Positions 33,816-42,614 of a DNA stretch of 44,504 bases are shown one piece after another (position 1 is the stretch's first letter; every line of letters begins with the position of its first letter). The notes below the pieces were generated by a model. That model had not been told where the DNA came from, did no database searches, and saw nothing but the letters and a program-made list of their open reading frames with translations. Source of the DNA: Limosilactobacillus gorillae (GTDB taxonomy: Bacteria > Bacillota > Bacilli > Lactobacillales > Lactobacillaceae); the NCBI RefSeq assembly GCF_001293735.1, contig NZ_BCAH01000023.1:1-44504 (forward strand), written 5' to 3'. The translations under genes and the position numbers were made by a program.

Positions 33816-34721
33816 TTAATAATCGGTTTGACGATAACCATAGTCTTTGAGCATGGCCGACTTATCGCGCCAGCCCGGAACCACCTTAACCCACAGCTGC
33901 AAGTAGACCTTGTCACCTAAGAGGGCCTGGATGTCTTGGCGGGCGGCTGTCCCAATCTTCTTGAGCATTGAGCCTCCCTTACCAATGATAATTCCCTTTT
34001 GTCCCGGCCGTTCGACAATGATGTTGGCCGACACGTGGATTGTTTCGTCGTTTTCTCGTTGAATCGAAGTTACGTCAATGGCTACCGAGTGCGGTACTTC
34101 CTCGCGGGTGTTTAAAAAGACCTTTTCACGAATCATTTCAGCAATTACGAACCGCTCCGGGTGATCAGAGACCTGGTCAGCCGGATAGTATTGTGGCCCG
34201 TTCGGCAGCTGTTCAACCAGCTTGTTAATCAGGCCGTTGACATTATTTCCCTGCAAAGCCGAGACTGGAATAACCTCTTTGAACGGCAACGCCCCTTCGT
34301 ATTGGGCAATGATATCCGGCAGGTCATTGGGGTTAACCTGATCAATCTTATTGATAACCAGATAGATTGGCTGTTGAACCTTCTTCAGACGTTCAATGAT
34401 GAAGTTATCCCCAGCGCCCCGCTTTTCGTTAGCAGGCACCACAAATAGGATCGCATCAACCTCATCCAGAGCAGAGAGGGCAGAGCGTTCCATGAAGTCG
34501 CCCAGACGAGTTTGCGGTTTGTGGATCCCAGGGGTATCGATGAAGACGATTTGGGCGTCATCACTGGTATAGATCCCTTGAATCTTGTTCCGGGTGGTTT
34601 GGGCAACATTAGACATGATCGCAACCTTTTGACCGACCATGTAGTTTAACAGGGTTGACTTACCGACGTTAGGTCGGCCGATTAAGGCGACAAAGCCCGA
34701 CTTGTAGTTTGGATTATCCAT
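33816..34721 (-). CDS. era: GTPase Era
   Basis: A 301-residue GTPase with G1 GRPNVGKS at 15-22, DTPGIHKP (G3), NKID (G4) and a C-terminal KH domain ([20 protein letters not shown]). Era binds the 3' end of 16S rRNA and helps assemble the 30S subunit. ATG at 34721 with GAGGACC upstream. It follows dgkA and ybeY, a conserved group that joins rRNA maturation with envelope lipid recycling. Confidence 0.97.
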   Translation of the reverse strand: MDNPNYKSGFVALIGRPNVGKSTLLNYMVGQKVAIMSNVAQTTRNKIQGIYTSDDAQIVFIDTPGIHKPQTRLGDFMERSALSALDEVDAILFVVPANEKRGAGDNFIIERLKKVQQPIYLVINKIDQVNPNDLPDIIAQYEGALPFKEVIPVSALQGNNVNGLINKLVEQLPNGPQYYPADQVSDHPERFVIAEMIREKVFLNTREEVPHSVAIDVTSIQRENDETIHVSANIIVERPGQKGIIIGKGGSMLKKIGTAARQDIQALLGDKVYLQLWVKVVPGWRDKSAMLKDYGYRQTDY

Positions 34722-34734
34722 TAGGTCCTCGTTT

Positions 34735-35133
34735 CTATTGCATAAGTTTCATTAAGCGGGGTAAGAAGATTAACAGGCCAACCACAACCGCAAAAACGGC
34801 TGCACAAAGAACCACCCCAGCAGCAACGTCCTTGGCGTACTTGGCACCTAGGTCATAGTGGTGGTGCACGATTAAATCCACTAGAGCTTCAACCACCGTG
34901 TTGGTAAACTCCGCGGAGATGACCGTAAAAATTGCCAGAGCTAACCACAGCCACTCTAAAGTTGATACCTTCAGAAGCCACCCAAGCAAGATTGCCCCCA
35001 CCGCGGCTAACAGGTGAAAACGCATATTGCGCTCCTGTTTGACGACATGAACGACTCCCCCCCACGCGTGGTGAAGGGACTGGCCAAAATGGCGGTTCTT
35101 CTCGGTTTGCTTACCGGCTGAGTCCAAGTTCAT
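34735..35133 (-). CDS. dgkA: Diacylglycerol/undecaprenol kinase family protein
   Basis: A 132-residue integral membrane kinase with three hydrophobic segments and the family motif [17 protein letters not shown] followed by [13 protein letters not shown]. Gram-positive members prefer undecaprenol over diacylglycerol, feeding the cell-wall lipid carrier pool; this preference is from the family, not visible in the sequence. It starts inside the end of ybeY (23-base overlap, GGAGATTC as ribosome-binding site), implying translational coupling. Confidence 0.92.
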   Translation of the reverse strand: MNLDSAGKQTEKNRHFGQSLHHAWGGVVHVVKQERNMRFHLLAAVGAILLGWLLKVSTLEWLWLALAIFTVISAEFTNTVVEALVDLIVHHHYDLGAKYAKDVAAGVVLCAAVFAVVVGLLIFLPRLMKLMQ

Positions 35134-35584
35134 CTAGAATCTCCTCCTGAAGGGTAAACATCTCTTGCTCATCATCTGATTCTTCGTGATCGTAACCGTT
35201 AAGGTGTAAAAAACCGTGAACTAAAAGGTAGCCTAATTCCCGTTCTTCAGAATGGTTTAAAAAGAGGGCCTGTTCTTCTATCTTATCAACTGAGATGATC
35301 AAATCACCCAGTTCAACCGGGAGTTCTGCCCGAACTTCTTCGGGTAACCCGGCCAGGTCGTCATCATCTTCAATGGCAAAGGAAATTACATCCGTTGCCC
35401 GGTCAACTCCCCGATAGTCACGGTTTAATTCCCGAATTTCAGGATTCAAGACAAAGGTTAATGACATCTCGGCGTTAGAAGGGACCGCCAGTTTTTGAGC
35501 CGCCTGTTCTAACACCCGCTTTGAAAGCTCCGATTGATCCCTAGTCAATTTTCCATCGGTGTGGTCACGCAGTTGTATTTCCAT
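35111..35584 (-). CDS. ybeY: Endoribonuclease YbeY
   Basis: A 157-residue metallo-RNase with the zinc site H123, H127 and H133 in HGFLHLNGYDH. It acts in 16S rRNA 3' end processing and ribosome quality control. The ATG overlaps the phoH stop by one base. The phoH-ybeY-dgkA-era order is one of the best-conserved bacterial gene strings. Length and motif are normal. Confidence 0.96.
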   Translation of the reverse strand: MEIQLRDHTDGKLTRDQSELSKRVLEQAAQKLAVPSNAEMSLTFVLNPEIRELNRDYRGVDRATDVISFAIEDDDDLAGLPEEVRAELPVELGDLIISVDKIEEQALFLNHSEERELGYLLVHGFLHLNGYDHEESDDEQEMFTLQEEILDELGLSR

Positions 35585-36567
35585 TACTTACTCTCCCGAG
35601 CATGTATCTCTTCTTGTTCATATGCAGTGATAATCTTGGCGACAACCGGGTGGCGAACCACGTCGGCGGCACTGAAGGTGACAAACTCAATTGCTGAGAC
35701 GCCCTTCAGGATCCGCTGGGCACCCATTAACCCACTCTTCGCCCCGCGGGGTAGGTCGATTTGGGAGACGTCCCCGTTAACAACCATCTTGGAGCCGAAG
35801 CCCAACCGGGTTAAAAACATCTTCATCTGAGCGTTGGTCGTATTTTGCGCCTCGTCTAAGATAACAAAGGCATTATCCAGGGTCCGCCCCCGCATATAGG
35901 CCAGGGGAGCAATCTCAATTGTCCCCCGTTCCATCAGACGTTCGGTATGCTCGGCCCCAAAGATGGCATTTAAGGCATCATAAATTGGCCGCAAGTAAGG
36001 ATCAACTTTTTCCTTCAGGTCTCCAGGTAAGAAACCAAGGCTTTCACCAGCTTCCACTGCCGGACGAGTCAGAATGATCCGTTCTACTTCCCCACGTTTA
36101 AGGGCTGCTACGGCCATGGCAACGGCCAGGTAGGTCTTCCCGGTCCCCGCCGGACCAATCCCAAAGGTGATGTCATTTTTCTTGATGGCATGAACATACT
36201 GACGCTGACCAAAGTTCTTGACTCGGATCGCCTGACCCTTGCGATCATTAATGATCGTTTCAGAATAAAGATCCTTGAAGTAATCAAGGGTCCCCCGGTG
36301 CGCCATTTTCATCGCCGAAACAATGTCGGTTGAAGAAATCTGAATCTTTTGTTCAATCAAGCCCACCAGCTGCTTTAAAACCGCTTCGGTCAAGTGAACA
36401 TCTTCCGGGTCCCCTTGGATTTGCAACTGGTCACCAAAGGGGTTGATTGTCACGTTCATCCCCTCTTCTAATAGGGCAACATACTTGTCCTGGGTCCCCA
36501 ACAGGGCCACTTCAACTTCCGGGCTTTCAATTTGAAAGTTCACGGCAAAAGTTTCGTTTTCGCTCAA
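35584..36567 (-). CDS. phoH: PhoH-like ATPase
   Basis: A 327-residue protein with an N-terminal KH-like region and a P-loop ATPase domain: Walker A GPAGTGKT at 138-145, then the Walker B segment VILDEAQN. Thought to act in RNA metabolism with YbeY. The start is TTG at 36567, with AAAGGAG about 12 bases upstream; no ATG or GTG occurs in the first 35 codons, and the TTG gives the usual N-terminus length. Confidence 0.94.
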   Translation of the reverse strand: MSENETFAVNFQIESPEVEVALLGTQDKYVALLEEGMNVTINPFGDQLQIQGDPEDVHLTEAVLKQLVGLIEQKIQISSTDIVSAMKMAHRGTLDYFKDLYSETIINDRKGQAIRVKNFGQRQYVHAIKKNDITFGIGPAGTGKTYLAVAMAVAALKRGEVERIILTRPAVEAGESLGFLPGDLKEKVDPYLRPIYDALNAIFGAEHTERLMERGTIEIAPLAYMRGRTLDNAFVILDEAQNTTNAQMKMFLTRLGFGSKMVVNGDVSQIDLPRGAKSGLMGAQRILKGVSAIEFVTFSAADVVRHPVVAKIITAYEQEEIHARESK

Positions 36568-36643
36568 AAACGTAAGTCTCCTTTATAACGCCGCCGGGCG
36601 CAGAGTATTTCCTTAATTCTACCGCGGAGCGCCCCTCGGGTGC

Positions 36644-36681
36644 AAGGTTAAGGGGCCACCAAATGGTAGCCCCTTAACCTT
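36644..36681 (-). terminator. Long hairpin ending the rpsU-yqeY segment
   Basis: AAGGTTAAGGGGC and its inverse form a stem of at least 13 bp, extended inward by partial pairing. It begins at the last bases of the yqeY stop codon. No long T run follows, so termination efficiency is uncertain; mRNA-end protection is an alternative. Confidence 0.65.
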
Positions 36682-37126
36682 ATCCTTGCAGTGCGTCCTT
36701 TACGGTTTGATTAACCAACTTCCCATCGGCCTGTCCCTTGACCTTCGGCATGATAGCCCCCATCACCTTTCCGAAGTCCTTCATGCTTTCGGCGCCGACC
36801 TCTGCGATCGTTTCCTTAACTACCCTCTGAACCTCTTCTTCGGACATTTGTTTTGGCATGTACTTAGCAACCACGGCCAACTCATGGTTAGTTTGGTCGA
36901 TCAAGTCCTGGCGCCCAGCGGTCGTGAACTCTTCCAAGGCTTCCTTGCGTTGCTTATATTCCCGCGCTAAAACCGTATTTTCTTCATCCGACGTTAAGTC
37001 ATGACCAACGGCAATCTGTTCGTTTTGAACAGCCGCCTTTAACATTCGAACCACGGATAGCGTGACCTTATCCTTTGCCTTCATGGCACTAACCATGTCC
37101 TTGGTTAATTGATCTAATAAACTCAT
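36680..37126 (-). CDS. yqeY: GatB/YqeY domain protein
   Basis: A 148-residue helical protein matching the YqeY family (MSLLDQLTKDMVSAMKAKDKVTLSVVRMLKAA, then MSEEEVQRVV and GKVMGAIMPKVKGQADGKLV), which resembles the tRNA-binding tail of GatB. Its role is not firmly known; tRNA-related or rpsU-linked activity is proposed. ATG at 37126 has GGGGG upstream. It follows rpsU, the common Firmicutes order. Confidence 0.93.
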   Translation of the reverse strand: MSLLDQLTKDMVSAMKAKDKVTLSVVRMLKAAVQNEQIAVGHDLTSDEENTVLAREYKQRKEALEEFTTAGRQDLIDQTNHELAVVAKYMPKQMSEEEVQRVVKETIAEVGAESMKDFGKVMGAIMPKVKGQADGKLVNQTVKDALQG

Positions 37127-37148
37127 CTTAAAACCCCCAGTATAATAA

Positions 37149-37180
37149 GAAAAAACCCCCACCAGATAACCGGCGGGAGC
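37149..37180 (-). terminator. Terminator after rpsU
   Basis: CTCCCGCCGG with CTGGTGGGGG (ten pairs, several G-U) around loop TTAT, then six T. It lies ten bases after the rpsU stop; yqeY must be expressed by read-through or a promoter I cannot see. Confidence 0.85.
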
Positions 37181-37189
37181 TTTTCGCGA

Positions 37190-37378
37190 CTAGTAACGAC
37201 GGCGCTTGTTCTTGCGCTTCCGTGCCGCTTCAGACTTTAACTTACGCTTAACACTTGGCTTTTCGTAAAATTCACGCTTGCGGTATTCTTGCAGAGTCCC
37301 GTTACGTGAAACGGTACGCTTAAAGCGCCGAAGAGCATCGTCTAACGATTCATTCTTACGAACGATAGTTTTTGACAT
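37190..37378 (-). CDS. rpsU: 30S ribosomal protein S21
   Basis: A 62-residue basic protein, [27 protein letters not shown] followed by the arginine/lysine-rich tail typical of S21. It sits at the 30S platform near the anti-Shine-Dalgarno. ATG at 37378 has GGAGGGAA upstream; the longer frame to 37483 runs back over the promoter and is rejected. Its own promoter and a short leader hairpin are upstream. Confidence 0.97.
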   Translation of the reverse strand: MSKTIVRKNESLDDALRRFKRTVSRNGTLQEYRKREFYEKPSVKRKLKSEAARKRKNKRRRY

Positions 37379-37415
37379 TGTAAAATTCCCTCCCTCCGAG
37401 CTTAAGATCGTACTG

Positions 37416-37436
37416 TCATGACCAAGGTTTCCTGGT
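37416..37436 (-). promoter_or_regulatory. Leader hairpin upstream of rpsU
   Basis: The minus strand GACCAGG, loop AAA, CCTTGGTC can pair with one bulged T, between the promoter and the ribosome-binding site of rpsU. It could be an autoregulatory element; there is no direct evidence. Confidence 0.4.
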
Positions 37437-37454
37437 CTTTCCACTACGATTACC

Positions 37455-37483
37455 ATTATAAACAAGCATAATTTAAGCGTCAA
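37455..37483 (-). promoter_or_regulatory. Promoter of rpsU
   Basis: TTGACG (37478-37483), 17-base spacer, TATAAT (37455-37460): among the best consensus promoters in the window, fitting a ribosomal protein gene. Confidence 0.9.
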
Positions 37484-37502
37484 TCAATTTTTGAACGTTT
37501 TT

Positions 37503-38174
37503 TCAACTTTGTTGCATTAAGTAGTCCAACAGCCGGTTCATAACCCGTTGATTGTCGATTGGCACCCCATGGCCGACGATTTCATTTGCACTCTGGTTTA
37601 AAACTGACCCTACGGCGTATGCACCATCGTTAGCACACATCTCGCGAACGTTTAATTCCAAGGGTTCCAAGTGACACTGCAGGCCGATCGCCAGATTTTG
37701 ATAGATAAAGCCTTGTTCCCGTAAGTACTTAGATGAGTAAAGAAGCTGCGCCCCCTCTGGAATTGTAAACATCTGTTGATGCCAGTGGAGGGGCATTGCC
37801 GTGTCCGGCAGGTCCGGAATTAGGTCGGTTTGCTTAGTGATTTCAAGCCAGCCAACTTCCTTAGCCGGGGCATCCTTAACCTTTCCACCCAAGACCATTG
37901 CGATCTGTTGGGCGCCAAAGCAAGCACCGAAGAGCGGCTTTTTAGCACTTAGCATTTCCTTGATCAATATTCGTTCGTCCTTGATCCACTGATCGTCATC
38001 GTTCGGACTGGCCGGGCTACCCAACACCACTAACAGATCGGTCTCATCAACGGTTGGTAAAATTCCAAAGTCGTTGGGGTGATAGATGGTAACAGTGGCC
38101 TTTTTTTGGGCCGCCCAGTTTAAAATCGCCCCCGGTCCCTCATCACTGACGTGTTGTAAAACGTTTACGCGCAT
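37503..38174 (-). CDS. Class I glutamine amidotransferase (GMP-synthase-like)
   Basis: A 223-residue stand-alone GATase1 domain with the catalytic nucleophile C85 in GACFGAQQ and H168/E170 in LQCHLEP. It hydrolyses an amide, probably of glutamine or a glutamyl compound; such free-standing proteins are often mislabelled GMP synthase, but there is no synthetase domain here. The conserved LHWHQQMF segment is typical of this subfamily. GGGAGGA precedes the ATG. It lies 70 bases after aspS on the same strand. The true substrate is unknown; gamma-glutamyl peptide hydrolysis is one possibility. Confidence 0.87.
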   Translation of the reverse strand: MRVNVLQHVSDEGPGAILNWAAQKKATVTIYHPNDFGILPTVDETDLLVVLGSPASPNDDDQWIKDERILIKEMLSAKKPLFGACFGAQQIAMVLGGKVKDAPAKEVGWLEITKQTDLIPDLPDTAMPLHWHQQMFTIPEGAQLLYSSKYLREQGFIYQNLAIGLQCHLEPLELNVREMCANDGAYAVGSVLNQSANEIVGHGVPIDNQRVMNRLLDYLMQQS

Positions 38175-38244
38175 GCCTACTTCCTCCCGCTTTAAGCTGA
38201 TTTAATAATGGTTGCTGGTAATCCCGGACTAAGGATAAACTGAA

Positions 38245-40023
38245 TTATTCAGCGTCGTCAGTTCCCTTTTCTTGAATCGTCAGGTGCAAGACGTCTAATT
38301 GTTCATCATCAACCGTACCTGGGGCCGCAGTCAGTGGTTCGACGGCCTTGGAGTTCTTCGGAAAGGCAATCACGTCGCGAATGGAGTCAGCGTGGGCTAA
38401 GAGCATTACCCAGCGGTCGAGGCCAAAGGCCATCCCACCTTCCGGCGGCATCCCGTTTTCTAGGGCCTTAATCAAGAAGCCAAAGCGACTCTGGGCGGTT
38501 TCCTTGGTGTAACCCAGGGCCTTGAAGACCTTTTCTTGAACTTCCGGGTCGTGAATACGGATCGAGCCACCCCCGATTTCGTTCCCGTTTAAGACAATAT
38601 CATAAGATTGAGCATGAGCCTTGTGAGGATCTTCGCCTTCTTCTAAGTAGTGAAGATCGTCCTCATTTAACATTGTGAACGGGTGATGAGCGGCGATCCA
38701 CTTGCCAAAGCCTTCATCGTATTCAAACATTGGCCAATTAACCACCCAGAGGTAGTTAAACTTATCTTCATCAATTAGCTCCATCTCCGCGGCAATGCTT
38801 TCACGCAGGTAACCTAAGGAATCGCAGACCACGTGAAAAGAACCGGCCACAAACAGGATCAAGTCGCCAACCTTGGCATCCAAGCGTTCATTAAGGGCGC
38901 TTGCGTCGTCATTTAAGAACTTAGCCACCGGACCATTGTAACCCTCTTCAGTTACCTTAACCCAGGCCAGCCCTTTTGCTCCGTAGCGCTTGATGTAATC
39001 TTCTTTCTTGGTAATGTCCTTACGGGAGTACTTATCTGCCCCACCGGACACGACGATTGCCCGCACAAAGTTTCCAGCTTCCACGGTCGCCGAGAAAACC
39101 TTGAAGGAAGAGTCTTTGACTAGATCGGAAACATCTTGAATCAACATGTCAAAGCGGGTATCCGGCTTATCGGAACCGTACTTATCCATTGCTTCTTGCC
39201 ACTGCATCCGTGGGAACGGGGTTGGTACGTCTACACCGACGGCTTCCTTCATGACCCGCTTGATCAGACCTTCCGCCATCTCTTGAATCTCTTCGGGCTC
39301 AGCAAAGGACATTTCGGTATCAATCTGGGTGAATTCCGGCTGCCGATCCCCACGCAAGTCTTCGTCCCGGAAACACTTGGCGATTTGGTAGTACTTATCA
39401 ACCCCAGCAGCCATTAAGAGCTGCTTAAAGAGTTGCGGGGACTGTGGGAGGGCGTAGAAGTGGCCCGGGTAAACACGGGACGGCACAATGTAATCACGTG
39501 CCCCTTCCGGCGTTGACCGGGTCAATTCCGGCGTTTCTATATCCATGAAGTCATTGTTATCAAAGTAGTTATGAACCACCGAGGTCACCTTGGAGCGTAA
39601 CTTCAAGTAGTTCATCATCTTTGGCCGGCGCAAGTCAACGTAGCGGTACTTAAGCCGTAAGTCTTCTGAAGCGTCTACGTCGTCTTGAACCTCAAACGGC
39701 GGCGTTTGGGACTTAGCTAAGATGTTAGCTTCCTTAACCTCAATTTCGATCTTCCCAGTGGCAATGTCTGGGTTAACCTCAGCCCGGGCCCGAACTAGCC
39801 CGCGGGCCTCTAAGATATATTGGTTGCGAGCCTGGTTAGCCACTTCAAAGGCCGCCTGGTCCTCTTCTTCGTTAAAAACGAGCTGGACGATCCCCTCGCG
39901 GTCCCACAGGTCAATAAAGATTAAGCCCCCGAGGTTGCGGCGCTTGGCCACCCATCCTTTAACAACAACTTCTTGGCCGATTTGTTCTTCGCTCGTCCGG
40001 CCAGCATAATTGGTCCGCTTCAT
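38245..40023 (-). CDS. aspS: Aspartate-tRNA ligase
   Basis: A 592-residue bacterial-type AspRS: N-terminal OB anticodon-binding domain ([19 protein letters not shown]), class II catalytic core with [15 protein letters not shown] and [18 protein letters not shown], the bacterial GAD insert, and motif 3 [10 protein letters not shown]. It charges tRNA-Asp. The ATG lies two bases after the hisS stop, with GGAGGAAG at the end of hisS. Both genes are probably controlled by the T-box before hisS. Whether it also charges tRNA-Asn cannot be told here. Confidence 0.97.
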   Translation of the reverse strand: MKRTNYAGRTSEEQIGQEVVVKGWVAKRRNLGGLIFIDLWDREGIVQLVFNEEEDQAAFEVANQARNQYILEARGLVRARAEVNPDIATGKIEIEVKEANILAKSQTPPFEVQDDVDASEDLRLKYRYVDLRRPKMMNYLKLRSKVTSVVHNYFDNNDFMDIETPELTRSTPEGARDYIVPSRVYPGHFYALPQSPQLFKQLLMAAGVDKYYQIAKCFRDEDLRGDRQPEFTQIDTEMSFAEPEEIQEMAEGLIKRVMKEAVGVDVPTPFPRMQWQEAMDKYGSDKPDTRFDMLIQDVSDLVKDSSFKVFSATVEAGNFVRAIVVSGGADKYSRKDITKKEDYIKRYGAKGLAWVKVTEEGYNGPVAKFLNDDASALNERLDAKVGDLILFVAGSFHVVCDSLGYLRESIAAEMELIDEDKFNYLWVVNWPMFEYDEGFGKWIAAHHPFTMLNEDDLHYLEEGEDPHKAHAQSYDIVLNGNEIGGGSIRIHDPEVQEKVFKALGYTKETAQSRFGFLIKALENGMPPEGGMAFGLDRWVMLLAHADSIRDVIAFPKNSKAVEPLTAAPGTVDDEQLDVLHLTIQEKGTDDAE

Positions 40024-40025
40024 AA

Positions 40026-41321
40026 TTAGTCTTCCTCCACGTGTTCTTGATAGACCTTACCGAAATCGGCTAAGCAGTCTTGCATTGCAACCGAAATTTC
40101 CTTGCCAGTTGCCATCACCTTAAAGTGAACTGTTCCCTCTTCGATCTCACGCTTCCCGATCGTCAAAGTTACCTTGGCACCTTCCTTGGCCGCCGTCTTA
40201 AACTGGGCCTTGGGCTTGCGATTTAAGTAATCGCGTTCAGCTACCAGGCCGGCATCGCGTGCAGCAGTAACCAGCTGGAAGCTGGCCAGGTTGGTTTCCT
40301 CGCCAATTCCAACCACGTAAACGTCCAAGCTGTTTTGAGTTGGCAGTTCGATTCCTTCGTCACCCAGTAAGAGGATTAGGCGTTCCAGGCCGATCCCGAA
40401 GCCGACCCCGGCTTCATCTGGACCACCAAGTTCTTTAACCAGTCCGGAATAGCGGCCCCCACCGCAGATGGTGGTATAGCCGTGGCCGAGTGACTTAGCC
40501 TTAACCATCACTTCAAAGATGGTGTGGTTGTAGTAATCCAGCCCCCGTACCATCGTTGAGTCGACTACGTAGTCGATTCCCAGGCTGTTTAGCATCTCTT
40601 TAACTAAATCGAAGCGTTGCTTGGCTTCATCAGTTAGGTAATCCAAGATTGACGGGGCATTTTCAACAAAGCGTTGGTCGCGCTCATCTTTGGAGTCTAG
40701 CACCCGCAGGGGATTCTTTTCCAGGCGTTCCTTGGAATCTTCACTAAGTTCGTCATAGTGAGGCTTTAAGTAGTCAATCAAGGCCTGGCGGTAGTCAGCC
40801 CGGCTTTGCTGGTCTCCTAAGGAGTTAACAGCTACCCGCAGGTCCGTTAAGCCCAGCTTTTTGAAGAGACGCAGAGCCATCGTGATGACTTCAACGTCGA
40901 CGGCTGGATTGTCAGCCCCAAAGGCTTCAACCCCAATTTGGTGGAATTCACGCTGCCGCCCAGATTGGGGCCGTTCGTAACGAAACATTGGTCCCATGTA
41001 GTAAACCTTATAAGGCTTATTAAATTCTGGCCCATATAACTTGTTCTCCACAAAAGCACGGACAACCCCCGCCGTTCCTTCCGGACGCAAAGCAATGTGG
41101 CGATCTCCTTTATCCTTGAAGTCATACATTTCCTTAGTCACCACGTCGGACGTATCACCGGCCGAGCGAGAGAAGATGTCATATGATTCAAATAGGGGTG
41201 TTCGAATTTCCTGGTAGCCATATGTTTTAAAGATTTGACGGGCTTGGCCTTCGACGTATTGCCAGGCGCTGCTTTGTCCTGGCAAGATATCGGCTGTCCC
41301 TTTTGGCCGTTGGTAGCGCAT
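40026..41321 (-). CDS. hisS: Histidine-tRNA ligase
   Basis: A 431-residue class II HisRS starting [16 protein letters not shown], with motif 2 [18 protein letters not shown], histidine motifs [13 protein letters not shown] and GGGRYSGL, motif 3 GFGIGLERL, and a C-terminal anticodon-binding domain. It charges tRNA-His. AGGAGGAA precedes the ATG. It is first in the hisS-aspS unit, behind a T-box leader. Confidence 0.98.
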   Translation of the reverse strand: MRYQRPKGTADILPGQSSAWQYVEGQARQIFKTYGYQEIRTPLFESYDIFSRSAGDTSDVVTKEMYDFKDKGDRHIALRPEGTAGVVRAFVENKLYGPEFNKPYKVYYMGPMFRYERPQSGRQREFHQIGVEAFGADNPAVDVEVITMALRLFKKLGLTDLRVAVNSLGDQQSRADYRQALIDYLKPHYDELSEDSKERLEKNPLRVLDSKDERDQRFVENAPSILDYLTDEAKQRFDLVKEMLNSLGIDYVVDSTMVRGLDYYNHTIFEVMVKAKSLGHGYTTICGGGRYSGLVKELGGPDEAGVGFGIGLERLILLLGDEGIELPTQNSLDVYVVGIGEETNLASFQLVTAARDAGLVAERDYLNRKPKAQFKTAAKEGAKVTLTIGKREIEEGTVHFKVMATGKEISVAMQDCLADFGKVYQEHVEED

Positions 41322-41343
41322 GTTCTTCCTCCTAAAGCTCTCA

Positions 41344-41545
41344 ATAAAAAAAGCACCCCCGTATTACAAGGGTGCAGAATGCACGGTACCACCTTGGTAT
41401 CAACTCGTGGGTAACGCTGAATAATCAGCGGGGCAGACGCCCAGTCTCCAAAGGGTCACTCAACCAGCATCCGTTGGGTCTTGCACCACCACCCACTCGC
41501 TTAAACCACTCTGGTTGATCATTCTTCTTCATTGACAGTCATTAT
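41344..41545 (-). promoter_or_regulatory. T-box riboswitch of the hisS-aspS operon
   Basis: The minus strand has the T-box sequence AAGGTGGTACCGTG (41382-41395) and a terminator GCACCC/GGGTGC followed by a T run (41345-41375). Stem I is closed by TCAACCAG/CTGGTTGA. On its 3' side the sequence is GGATGC, so the specifier looks like GAT (Asp) followed by a purine rather than a histidine codon. The specifier call is by eye and moderate; the T-box itself is secure. Confidence 0.92.
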
Positions 41546-41562
41546 TTTGATTTACCCTTCCT

Positions 41563-41591
41563 ACCTTACTCGGCAACCGCCCCGCCGTCAA
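41563..41591 (-). promoter_or_regulatory. Probable promoter of the hisS T-box leader
   Basis: TTGACG (41586-41591), 17-base spacer, TAAGGT (41563-41568). The -10 box is weak. The stretch 41322-41756 has no gene; it holds this promoter, the T-box, an imperfect direct repeat (41605-41642) and the amidase promoter. Confidence 0.5.
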
Positions 41592-41604
41592 GCACCAGTC
41601 ATCC

Positions 41605-41642
41605 CTTTTTATGGGCGTTAGAGTTCTTTTTCATGGGGCGTT
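41605..41642. repeat. Imperfect direct repeat in the hisS/amidase intergenic region
   Basis: CTTTTTATGGGCGTT (41605-41619) is nearly repeated as CTTTTTCATGGGGCGTT (41626-41642), starts 21 bases apart, about two helical turns. Function unknown. Confidence 0.5.
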
Positions 41643-41712
41643 CTCACCTTCACTTAATCAAGAATTATCTGCTAAAGCTTCCCTAGTTAAGCATCGTAAA
41701 ATTCCATGCGAA

Positions 41713-41721
41713 TGTTATAAT
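41713..41721 (+). promoter_or_regulatory. Extended -10 promoter of the amidase gene
   Basis: TGTTATAAT, a perfect TATAAT with the TGn extension; no good -35 box. Transcription should start near 41728, upstream of the GGAGGA ribosome-binding site at 41744-41749. Confidence 0.65.
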
Positions 41722-41756
41722 AAAATCAATGTTGACAGAGCGCGGAGGAAATCGTT

Positions 41757-42614
41757 ATCAAAAAGTTACGCCAGCTATCGCGGGGAAAGGTTCTCGGCCC
41801 CGTTTTCATCATTGTTGCTTTGGTTTTAATCACCCTGTTGGTCCAATGGAAGACCATCACCATTAACCCAGAAAAACTCAACGTCCGGACGGGACCTGGG
41901 ATGGATTACAAACGAATCGCTTTAACTAAGTCAATCCACGCCCAGGTGATCGGCCAGGAAAATGGCTGGTATAAGATTCGCTTAGCCAATAACAGGACCG
42001 GTTGGGTTGCCTCCTGGTTGCTCAACGATAAGACCAACCCGAAGGCCTCCAGTCTGGCCGAGGCTACAATCGTCATTGATCCCGGTCACGGGGGAAGTGA
42101 CTCGGGAGCCGAGTACAAAAACTCCACCAAAAAGTACTACATGGAAAAAACGTACACACTGAGCCTGGCTAAAAAGGTAGCAAAAGACTTGCAAGCCAAG
42201 GGAGCCCGTGTAATCATGACCCGTAATACCGATCGCTACGTTGGCCTCTCGCCCCGACCTAAGCTGGCTGAAAGTAGCCACGCTAACGCCTTTATCTCCT
42301 TTCACTTCGACTCCTCACCAAGTGCTAACGAGGGCACCGGGGTTACTACCTATTACTATCACACAGGGGCCAGTAAACGGCTTGCCTCCGCAGTCAATAA
42401 ACAGTTTGACAACCTCCCCCTGCGTAACAACGGGATCGACTTTGGCGACTTCTTAGTAATCCGTAACAACACTCAACCAGCAATCCTATGCGAGATGGGC
42501 TACATCAACACTACTAAAGATTTCCGTCAGATCAGGCGGGCCGGTTACCAAGCCCGGGTCGCCAAGGATGTCACTACCGGCTTAGAAAATTACTTTAAGG
42601 AAGTGCAGAAATAA
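41757..42614 (+). CDS. N-acetylmuramoyl-L-alanine amidase with SH3b domain; apparent AUC start
   Basis: A cell-wall hydrolase: N-terminal signal anchor (residues 1-32, IKKLRQLSRGKVLGP then VFIIVALVLITLLV), a bacterial SH3 domain at about 33-90 (LNVRTGPG...NGWYKIRLANNRTGWVASWL) and an Amidase_3 domain with zinc ligands H111 (DPGHGG), E130 and H183 (SFHFDSS) and catalytic E246 (LCEMGYIN). It cleaves the bond between muramic acid and L-alanine. No ATG, GTG or TTG exists between the in-frame stop at 41733 and a TTG at 41820. That TTG lacks a ribosome-binding site and would cut the anchor in half. GGAGGA at 41744 is ideally placed for ATC at 41757, so I use that. Confidence 0.85.
   Translation: MKKLRQLSRGKVLGPVFIIVALVLITLLVQWKTITINPEKLNVRTGPGMDYKRIALTKSIHAQVIGQENGWYKIRLANNRTGWVASWLLNDKTNPKASSLAEATIVIDPGHGGSDSGAEYKNSTKKYYMEKTYTLSLAKKVAKDLQAKGARVIMTRNTDRYVGLSPRPKLAESSHANAFISFHFDSSPSANEGTGVTTYYYHTGASKRLASAVNKQFDNLPLRNNGIDFGDFLVIRNNTQPAILCEMGYINTTKDFRQIRRAGYQARVAKDVTTGLENYFKEVQK

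Noticed and set aside
37379-37483. N-terminal extension of rpsU
   Set aside because: It covers the rpsU promoter and leader; S21 is about 60 residues long.
37503-37540. Possible cre site or terminator after the glutamine amidotransferase (TTGAA...TTCAA)
   Set aside because: The palindrome is AT-rich and weak, and the cre consensus fails at several fixed positions.
41611-41829. Plus-strand open frame before the amidase
   Set aside because: Composition is not protein-like, it spans the amidase promoter and is in a different frame from the signal anchor.
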